Assembly: GCA_041483175.1 (NCBI GenBank)
Contig: JBGPFD010000198.1
Span: 1 to 6,390 of the forward strand
DNA length: 6,390 nucleotides
Source of the DNA: Gp7-AA10 sp041483175
Lineage (GTDB): Bacteria > Acidobacteriota > Thermoanaerobaculia > Gp7-AA8
Direction: 5' to 3'
Of the stretch, positions 1 through 6,390 are shown piece after piece. Below the pieces are notes generated by a model, which was given only the letters and a program-made list of their open reading frames with translations, was not told the origin of the DNA and did no database searches. The stretch's first letter is position 1. The number at the start of each line of letters is the position of its first letter. The position numbers and the translations under genes are program-made.

Positions 1-656
1 AACCATGCCGGGCATAACGCCCAGGTACCCCACACCGCGGCTCCGATGCCGATGGCCCACAGCAGCGCGACCGTGATCCTCTCGCCGAGCGAGACCGGCT
101 GCTCGAGCACCACCGTGTTTGCGGCGTAATCGCCTATCCGCCGCCGGCCGCGCGAGAAGGCTGCGACGAAAAATCCGACGAGGTAAAACGGCAGTGCGTC
201 GACGAGACGCAGAGCGTTGCGTACCGCCGAGGAACCGAATCCCGGAACCTTGCCGCTGTCATAGCGCGTCACCCGCACACCGATGATCGCTTTTCCCATC
301 GTGGCGCCGAAGGCGCCCTCCAGCAGCCAGTGATAGATGAAGACCACGAGGAGCGTCGCAGCCGCGCCGGCGCTGGCGATGGTCACCACCGACTGCCCGT
401 GGGTGATTTTCGGCCAGCGCCAAAGAATCGCGGCGCTCGTGACCAGCAGAACCGCGCTGACGAAGATGGTGTCCAGAATGATTGCAATCAAGCGATCGCC
501 GAGCCGCGCCGTGACCGGGCCGGCGCTCGACGTCCGCTGCATCGACCGTGGCCGCGAGGGACTGGCGTCGCCGTTCAGCGACGGCAGCTTCCTGGTGCAG
601 ACAAAACATTGTGCCTGCCCATCCTCGTTCTTGACGCCGCAAAAGGGGCAGAACAT
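1..656 (-). CDS. RDD-family membrane protein with N-terminal zinc ribbon (partial, C-terminus off the left edge)
   Basis: I translated this frame by hand: 218 codons from an ATG at 656 to the window edge, with no stop. Residues 1-24 form a zinc ribbon (CPFC at 3-6, CFVC at 17-20), followed by a polar linker to about 50. The RDD domain follows: ARLGDRLIAIILD (50-62), TMGKAIIGVRV (119-129) and RRIGDYAANTVV (172-183) match the Arg/Asp/Asp hallmarks of the family. Hydrophobic stretches at about 56-78, 90-112, 151-167 and 195-214 suggest four membrane segments. RDD proteins are mostly uncharacterised; some are proposed to be transporters, so no substrate is assigned. The zinc ribbon begins right after the ATG, which supports this start; a GAGG (661-664 complement) lies only four bases upstream. 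The gene follows the cysteine-cluster gene in the same direction after 61 bases. The family call is secure and the function unknown. Confidence 0.88.
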   Translation of the reverse strand, partial: MFCPFCGVKNEDGQAQCFVCTRKLPSLNGDASPSRPRSMQRTSSAGPVTARLGDRLIAIILDTIFVSAVLLVTSAAILWRWPKITHGQSVVTIASAGAAATLLVVFIYHWLLEGAFGATMGKAIIGVRVTRYDSGKVPGFGSSAVRNALRLVDALPFYLVGFFVAAFSRGRRRIGDYAANTVVLEQPVSLGERITVALLWAIGIGAAVWGTWALCPAW

Positions 657-717
657 CAGGCCTCGAGTTGAGGGGAGCAATCATACTCAGGAATTCCGTC
701 GAAAAATGTGAAGACGG

Positions 718-1269
718 TCACAACCAGCCGCGAAGCCGCGCGATGAGCACGATCGCCTCGGGAATGGTGTACTCCTCCTCCGGATCGAGCTCGTCTTCCC
801 AATGCAGGTCCCAGGCGGCGGCAAGCCGCTCTTCCTCCGATGCATGCGTGAAGTTGAGATCGCATATGTCGCCGATGTAGCGGTGGCCTTCGCGAAGCGG
901 AAGCCCGAAGGTCCGGCAGACCAGCGGACGATGGTCGTAGACCATGCATTCGCCGGCATCGCTCAGGTTCGGGCACGCAGTTGATGCGGTGCGGTGAAAA
1001 AACTCCTGCTTTTCCGCGGTCGAGCATTCGCGGCTATTGGGATGGTTCGACGACTCGATGATCTCCTTCGCTCGGCGCACGATCATGCGCCGGCGCTGCG
1101 GATGCAGCGTTTCCAGCCCTTCCGCCAGCATCGAAACATCGGCCGCTCCGATCTCGAACAGCCCGTAGCAACAGAGCGAGCAACCGCGGCACTGGAAATG
1201 CTGCGGCTGGGATCGCTGCGCGCGGTGAAAAAAGGCGTTGGCGCGCTCGAGGATTTGCTTGTAGGACAT
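718..1269 (-). CDS. YkgJ-family (CxxCxxCC) cysteine-cluster protein
   Basis: The product is a 183-residue soluble protein with the family signature CRGCSLCC at residues 27-34 and a second cysteine-rich block, ACPNL (98-102), GECMVYDHRPLVCRTFGLP (106-124) and a further Cys at 136. This agrees with the usual C...C.(I/V)Y..RP..CR pattern. The family is annotated as a putative zinc- or iron-chelating protein, and its members have no well-established general role. I chose the ATG at 1269. The frame stays open to a GTG at 1338, but the extra 23 residues lie in a hairpin repeat and look unlike a protein domain, and the cysteine motif normally lies close to the N-terminus. Neither start has a convincing ribosome-binding site. 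The C-terminal quarter is acidic (EDELDPEEEY). It reads toward the RDD gene and is divergent from the ATP synthase genes. The family call is strong and the start moderately sure. Confidence 0.87.
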   Translation of the reverse strand: MSYKQILERANAFFHRAQRSQPQHFQCRGCSLCCYGLFEIGAADVSMLAEGLETLHPQRRRMIVRRAKEIIESSNHPNSRECSTAEKQEFFHRTASTACPNLSDAGECMVYDHRPLVCRTFGLPLREGHRYIGDICDLNFTHASEEERLAAAWDLHWEDELDPEEEYTIPEAIVLIARLRGWL

Positions 1270-1275
1270 GTGATC

Positions 1276-1321
1276 GGTAGAGCCACGGGCTCTCAGCCCG
1301 TCGGCAACCTGGGAGGCCGCT
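1276..1321. repeat. GC-rich inverted repeat, possible dispersed intergenic repeat
   Basis: A perfect 7-bp stem (ACGGGCT at 1285-1291 with AGCCCGT at 1295-1301, loop CTC) extends with GCC (1282-1284) and GGC (1303-1305) past one bulged base. Read on the + strand the segment translates as RATGSQPVGN followed by LGGR. From memory, this wording resembles spurious peptides that recur across planctomycete, verrucomicrobial and acidobacterial genomes, which come from dispersed intergenic repeats. The hairpin is seen directly; membership of a repeat family is recollection only. It lies just upstream of the preferred start of the cysteine-cluster gene. Confidence 0.5.
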
Positions 1322-1342
1322 GATCCGCCGAGAACCACTATG

Positions 1343-1372
1343 ATGACAACGATCTTTCTCGTATGGTATACA
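1343..1372 (+). promoter_or_regulatory. Candidate sigma70-type promoter for the ATP synthase genes
   Basis: In the divergent intergenic region ATGACA (1343-1348, five of six to the -35 consensus) is followed after 18 bases by TATACA (1367-1372, four of six to the -10 consensus). The pair would give a leader of roughly 60 bases before the b' gene. It is the most AT-rich short stretch of the region and the transcript must start somewhere between 1270 and 1436 if this is the operon's head. The match is modest, the GTATAC core is palindromic, and a lineage with different sigma preferences could use another site. Confidence 0.3.
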
Positions 1373-1436
1373 GCGGTGGCCTCGGGGAAAGGCTTCCTGT
1401 CGGCCTGCCGCTGCGGTTTCCGGGCCCATAAGAGCT

Positions 1437-1871
1437 ATGCAAATCAATCTGATGCCCGATCTTTCTCTGCTCGTCGTGATGGCGATCTTCATCGCAGAGT
1501 ATTTCGTGGTGAAGCATTTCTTTCTGCAGCCGATCAACGAGGTGTTGGAATCGCGCGAGACGGAGGCGCGATCGGCGCAGGAGATTTACGAGCAGGCGCT
1601 GGCCCGTTTTCAGGAAGCGACCTCGCAGGTGGAGCAGCGGCTTCACGAAGCGAAGGGCGAAGCCGCGAAGGTACGCGACAAGTTTCGCATCGAAGCGAGC
1701 GCGCATCGGGCCACGGTGGTCGAACGAACGATGTCGGAAGCGACAAAGCTCGTTGATGATGCCGGGTCACGCCTGAAACGGGCCGCCGCGGAAGCGCGGG
1801 ACAAGATCGTTCGCGATTCCGAGTCGCTTGCCCGCCTCGCGGCCGAGCGTATCCTCGGGAGGCCCATTTGA
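1437..1871 (+). CDS. atpF': F-type ATP synthase subunit b' (first b-type peripheral-stalk subunit)
   Basis: The product has 144 residues. It starts MQINLMPDLSLLVV, with one membrane segment at about 8-29, then the hinge QPINEVLESR (31-40), which matches the Pro...Leu..Arg turn that follows the membrane helix in b-type subunits. The rest is a charged, Ala/Glu/Arg-rich helix likely to form the coiled-coil stalk, ending LARLAAERILGRPI. It would pair with the second b subunit encoded immediately downstream and hold the alpha3beta3 head against rotation. Glu21 falls within the predicted membrane helix. I chose the ATG at 1437 because the IN-containing N-terminus is typical. Its ribosome site (AAGAG at 1430-1434) is weak and close. 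An ATG at 1452 is the alternative. This is the first ATP synthase gene of the cluster. Which of the two b genes is called b or b' is by convention. Confidence 0.87.
   Translation: MQINLMPDLSLLVVMAIFIAEYFVVKHFFLQPINEVLESRETEARSAQEIYEQALARFQEATSQVEQRLHEAKGEAAKVRDKFRIEASAHRATVVERTMSEATKLVDDAGSRLKRAAAEARDKIVRDSESLARLAAERILGRPI
1857..1862 (+). promoter_or_regulatory. Strong ribosome-binding site fixing a TTG start for subunit b
   Basis: GGGAGG lies five bases upstream of the TTG at 1868, inside the last codons of b'. It is among the best Shine-Dalgarno matches in the window. With the hydrophobic N-terminus that follows, it supports TTG as the real start despite the non-ATG codon. Confidence 0.7.
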
Positions 1872-2512
1872 AAAGGATCGCGCTTCTCGTAGTGATCATG
1901 CTCTGCGCCTGCGCGGCGAAGGCGCAGTCACAACAGCCGAACGCGATCGCTCACGGACCCGAGAAAGTCGCTGCCGAGGCTGCGCATCCGGGCGAATCGG
2001 AAGGTGGACCGCACCACGGACACACCTTCCTCGGCTTGCCGGCGTGGATCTGGAAGCTGGCCAACATCATCGCCTTCCTCGCCTTTCTCGGCTGGCTGAT
2101 TGGCGGACCGGTGAAGGGAGCGCTTGCCTCGCGTCACGAGAAGATCCAGAAAGAGGCCCAGGAGGCGCGCGAGCGCCGCACGAAAGCGGATCAGATGGCG
2201 GCCGACATTCAGGCGCGCCTGGAGCAGGTCGAGCAGGAAATCCGTTCCATCCGCGAGCGCGCGGTGGTGGAAGGTGAGCGGCAGAAGCAGGAGTTGCTGG
2301 CTGCAGCCGAGGCCGAGGCGCAGAAGATTCTGCAGAGCGCGCGGACCGAGGTCGACAATCGCGTGCGGAACGCGCGTAAAGAGCTGACCGAATACGCGGG
2401 GCAGCTCGCGTCCGAACGCGCCGAGCAGATCCTGCGCGAGAAGATCACCGATTCCGATCAGAAAAAGCTTTTTGCGGAGAGCGTTCGCCAGGTGGAGGAT
2501 GCGCGGTCATGA
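1868..2512 (+). CDS. atpF: F-type ATP synthase subunit b with N-terminal signal-peptide-like extension
   Basis: The product has 214 residues, longer than the roughly 155-160 of the E. coli b subunit. Residues 1-19 look like a signal peptide: MKR, a hydrophobic core, and AKA before Gln20 as a likely cleavage point. A lipobox reading around Cys15 is poorer. Residues 20-54 are a polar, Glu/His-rich stretch that would lie outside the membrane. One membrane helix follows at about 62-80 (LANIIAFLAFLGWLIGG), then Pro81 and Arg89 at the conserved hinge, and a long charged coiled coil to the C-terminus. It forms the peripheral stalk with b' and binds delta. It starts at TTG and overlaps the b' stop by four bases (TTGA). 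The delta gene overlaps its own end by four bases. Similar secretion-type b subunits occur, to my knowledge, in some deltaproteobacterial lineages. Confidence 0.88.
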   Translation: MKRIALLVVIMLCACAAKAQSQQPNAIAHGPEKVAAEAAHPGESEGGPHHGHTFLGLPAWIWKLANIIAFLAFLGWLIGGPVKGALASRHEKIQKEAQEARERRTKADQMAADIQARLEQVEQEIRSIRERAVVEGERQKQELLAAAEAEAQKILQSARTEVDNRVRNARKELTEYAGQLASERAEQILREKITDSDQKKLFAESVRQVEDARS

Positions 2513-3042
2513 TTCGTCGTTTCGCGCGCCCGTATGCGAAAGCGATCATGGAGGTGGCCGGCTCGCCGGACAAGGCGCACGCGCTTCGGGGCGAGCTGAC
2601 ACGCTTCGAAGCGGCCAGGAAGCAGTCGCAGGAGCTGCAGGAGCTCTACCCCAATCCAGGCATCGACAATGACGCGAAGATCAAGGTGACCCGCGCCATC
2701 GCGTCGCGGCTCGGTCTCTCCGAGATGGCCAACAAGGTGCTGGAGGTGCTGATCCGCAATCGTCGGATCAACGATCTCCAGTCGGTAGTCGAGGCTGTTG
2801 CCGAACTGGTGCGGGCGGCGACGGGAACGGTCGCGGCACAGGTGCGCTCGGCGCACCGGCTGAACGAGCAGGAAGTGGCCGAGCTTCGCCGGGCTCTGGA
2901 GAAAAAAGTGGGCCGCAAGGTAGAGCTGGAAGTATCGACCGATCCGCGACTGATCGGCGGCTTCGTGGCCCGGATGGGGAGCGAGGTCTACGACGCCTCG
3001 GTCGTCGGAAAGATCGATAAATTTCGTGAATCATTAGATTGA
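2509..3042 (+). CDS. atpH: F-type ATP synthase subunit delta
   Basis: The product has 177 residues, the normal length. The N-terminal helical domain (about 1-105) opens with RPYAKAIMEVA, matching the family's RYA.A start, and contains VLEVLIRNRRINDLQSVV (78-95), the usual L..N.R...L segment. The C-terminal part (about 106-177) has VAAQVRSAHRLNEQE, then GRKVELEVSTDPRLIGGFVARMG and VYDASVVGKIDKF, which match the family's D..LIGG...R.G..(V/I)YD.S signature. Delta sits on top of the alpha3beta3 head and connects it to the b/b' stalk. The start ATG overlaps the subunit b stop (ATGA). GGAGG at 2494-2498 lies ten bases upstream. The last codons become AT-rich, continuing into the start of atpA. Confidence 0.96.
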   Translation: MIRRFARPYAKAIMEVAGSPDKAHALRGELTRFEAARKQSQELQELYPNPGIDNDAKIKVTRAIASRLGLSEMANKVLEVLIRNRRINDLQSVVEAVAELVRAATGTVAAQVRSAHRLNEQEVAELRRALEKKVGRKVELEVSTDPRLIGGFVARMGSEVYDASVVGKIDKFRESLD

Positions 3043-3061
3043 TCCATTAGCGGAGATCATA

Positions 3062-4599
<1,538 letters not shown>

Positions 4600-4600
<1 letters not shown>

Positions 4601-5457
4601 TGGCGAACACGATCGACATCCGGCGGCGGATCCGCAGCGTGAAGAACACGCAGCAGATCACGAGGGCCATGAAGATGGTGGCCGCGGCGAAGCTCCGCCG
4701 CGCGCAGGATCGGATGTTCGCCGCGCGGCCGTACGCCGCGGCGTTGCGCGAAGTGCTCTCGTCGGTCGCCTCACGCGTGGAACCGCTCCACCAGCCGCTG
4801 CTGCAGGCGCGCGAGGAGCACAACGTCCTGCTGCTGGTGATCACCGCGGACAAGGGCCTCTGTGGCGCGTTCAACTCCAACATCATCCGCGCCGCGCTGA
4901 ACGCCATGCGCGAGCACAACTGGACGTCCGTGCAGTTACTGCCGATCGGCCGGAAAGCCCTCGACTATTTCCGCCGCCGGACCATTCCCATCCGCAGTGA
5001 GGCCACGCAGGTCTTTCAGGCCCTAACCCTGGGGACGGCGCATGGAATCGCCGAGGACCTGATCGACGATTTCGTCAGCGAGAAGGTGGACGCGGTGTAC
5101 GCGGTGTACAACGAATTCAAATCGATCATCGCCCAGCGCGTGCACGTCGATCGCCTGCTGCCGATCGAGCGCGTATGGGACGAGGTGGGGACGGAGATGG
5201 ATTACCTCTACGAGCCGAACCCAGCGGAAATTCTCAACGCGCTCCTGCCGAAGCACATCGAGTTTCAGCTCTACCGCATGCTGCTCGAATCGGCCGCCGC
5301 CGAGCAGGGAGCGCGGATGACGGCGATGGAGGCGGCAACCAAGAACGCCTCGGACATGATTGACCATCTGACGTTGACCTACAACCGCATCCGGCAGGCG
5401 TCGATCACCAAGGAGATCATCGAGATCGTGAGCGGAGCGGCCGCACAGGAAGGGTAA
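4600..5457 (+). CDS. atpG: F-type ATP synthase subunit gamma
   Basis: The product has 285 residues, close to the 287 of E. coli. Both ends carry the coiled-coil shaft: the N-terminal helix (IDIRRRIRSVKNTQQITRAM, then KMVAAAKLRRAQ) and the C-terminal helix ending RIRQASITKEIIEIVSGAAA, which fits the family signature I-T-x-E-x2-[DE]-x3-G-A. The central Rossmann-like part has LLLVITADKGLCGAFNSNI (about 75-93) and DAVYAVYNEFKSIIAQ. Gamma rotates within alpha3beta3 and links it to the c-ring. The start ATG shares its A with the atpA stop (TAATG). The only purine-rich sequence upstream is GGCGG, so initiation probably depends on ribosomes finishing atpA. No redox-regulated cysteine insert of the chloroplast type is visible. 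Confidence 0.98.
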
Positions 5458-5477
5458 CTGGCAACGATGGAGAGACC

Positions 5478-6390
5478 ATGGCAGACCAGAAAATCGGAAG
5501 AGTGATTCAAGTCATCGGCCCCGCGGTCGACATTCAATTCGAGGAAGGACATCTTCCGGCGATCTACAACGCCATCCGCATCGTCGACAACGGCGAGCTG
5601 GGAAAGATACCGATCGACGTGGTGGTCGAGGTGGCCAATCACATCGGCGAGGGGCAGGTGCGCACCATCGCCATGAAGCCGACCGACGGCATGGTCCGCG
5701 GCATGAAGGCCATCGACAGTGGCGGCGCGATTACCGTCCCCGTCGGGCAGGAGACGCTCGGCCGCATCCTCAATGTTCTCGGCGAGCCGGTGGACAACAA
5801 GGGGCCGGTGAACTCGAAAGAGCGCTGGCCGATCCATCGCCAGCCGCCGCCGTTCGATGAGCAGTCGACCGAAATCGAGATGTTCGAGACCGGCATCAAG
5901 GTCGTCGACCTGCTCGAGCCATACACCAAGGGCGGCAAGACCGGCCTGTTCGGCGGCGCGGGCGTCGGCAAGACGGTTCTGATTCAGGAGCTGATCAATA
6001 ACGTGGCCAAAGCGCACGGCGGGTTCTCGGTATTCGCCGGCGTCGGCGAGCGAACGCGCGAGGGAAACGACCTCTGGCTGGAATTCGCCGAGAGCGGCGT
6101 CATCGTGCCCGGCGATCCGTCGAAGTCGAAAGCTTCGTTGATCTACGGGCAGATGACCGAACCGCCCGGCGCGCGCCTTCGCGTTGGCTTGACCGGGCTG
6201 ACCGTCGCCGAATATTTCCGCGACGCCGAAGGGCGCGACGTGCTGCTGTTCATCGACAACATCTTCCGTTTCACGCAGGCCGGCTCGGAAGTCTCGGCGC
6301 TGCTGGGCCGGATGCCGAGCGCGGTCGGCTACCAGCCGAATCTGGCCACGGAGATGGGCGAGCTGCAGGAACGCATCACCTCCACACACC
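5478..6390 (+). CDS. atpD: F-type ATP synthase subunit beta (partial, C-terminus off the right edge)
   Basis: I translated this by hand from the ATG at 5478: 304 complete codons, open to the window edge. It begins MADQKIGRVIQVIGPAVDIQF, the usual beta-barrel start. The P-loop GGAGVGKT lies at residues 159-166, GERTREGND follows with the catalytic glutamate at 191, and VLLFIDNIFRFTQAGSEVSALLGRMPSAVGYQPNLATEMGELQERI carries the Walker B aspartate at 260. The P-loop is about ten residues later than in E. coli because of a slightly longer N-terminal part. The DELSEED region and C-terminal domain are beyond the edge. Beta carries the catalytic sites for ATP synthesis. It follows gamma after 20 bases with GGAG at 5469-5472, five bases before the start. 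The epsilon gene would be expected next. Confidence 0.99.
   Translation, partial: MADQKIGRVIQVIGPAVDIQFEEGHLPAIYNAIRIVDNGELGKIPIDVVVEVANHIGEGQVRTIAMKPTDGMVRGMKAIDSGGAITVPVGQETLGRILNVLGEPVDNKGPVNSKERWPIHRQPPPFDEQSTEIEMFETGIKVVDLLEPYTKGGKTGLFGGAGVGKTVLIQELINNVAKAHGGFSVFAGVGERTREGNDLWLEFAESGVIVPGDPSKSKASLIYGQMTEPPGARLRVGLTGLTVAEYFRDAEGRDVLLFIDNIFRFTQAGSEVSALLGRMPSAVGYQPNLATEMGELQERITSTH

Noticed and set aside
259..684. 141-codon - strand frame overlapping the RDD gene
   Set aside because: It is a different frame of the same strand; the overlapping frame gives clear zinc-ribbon and RDD motifs and this one gives none.
994..1323. 109-codon + strand frame ending in the hairpin
   Set aside because: It is antisense to the cysteine-cluster gene for most of its length and its tail is the repeat translation.
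1270..1338. N-terminal extension of the cysteine-cluster protein from a GTG at 1338
   Set aside because: The extra residues are encoded by the hairpin repeat, look non-protein-like and lack a ribosome site at suitable distance.
5092..5109. Perfect 9-base tandem repeat (GCGGTGTAC twice) in atpG
   Set aside because: It encodes AVYAVY in a segment where gamma subunits normally have a similar hydrophobic strand; two copies are easily explained by coding.
5379..6389. 336-codon open frame on the - strand opposite atpG and atpD
   Set aside because: It is antisense to the conserved beta gene, has no recognisable domain and runs to the window edge; a compositional shadow.

Overview
The window comes from a GC-rich bacterium (low-to-mid 60s percent GC by eye). 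Its core is a collinear F-type ATP synthase gene cluster on the + strand, in the order b' - b - delta - alpha - gamma - beta. Beta runs off the right edge. Having two different b-type subunits, a b subunit that appears to carry a signal peptide, and the wording of the beta and b' proteins suggest a phylum such as Acidobacteriota or a neighbour. This is an impression from memory, not a placement.

Layout: positions 1-656 (- strand) hold most of an RDD-family membrane protein with an N-terminal zinc ribbon, cut off by the left edge. Positions 718-1269 (- strand) hold a CxxCxxCC (YkgJ-type) cysteine-cluster protein, read in the same direction and probably cotranscribed with the RDD gene. Positions 1270-1436 form a divergent intergenic region with a GC-rich hairpin resembling a dispersed repeat and a possible promoter for the ATP synthase genes. 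From 1437 to the end the ATP synthase genes are packed with overlaps or gaps of at most 20 bases.

How the genes work together: b' and b form the membrane-anchored peripheral stalk and delta joins the stalk to the catalytic head. Alpha and beta make the alpha3beta3 hexamer, and gamma is the rotating central shaft. The a and c subunits of the proton channel and ring are not next to b', so they must lie elsewhere; epsilon would be expected just past the right edge. The intergenic layout is orderly. Genes for subunits present once per complex mostly overlap the preceding gene, while alpha and beta (three copies each) have short gaps and their own clear ribosome-binding sites.

I found no undescribed defence, mobile or signalling system. 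This is mostly a housekeeping locus. The points worth a second look are the secretion-type N-terminus of subunit b, an abrupt AT-rich patch at the start of atpA, the hairpin repeat, and the two-gene metal-binding or membrane pair upstream.
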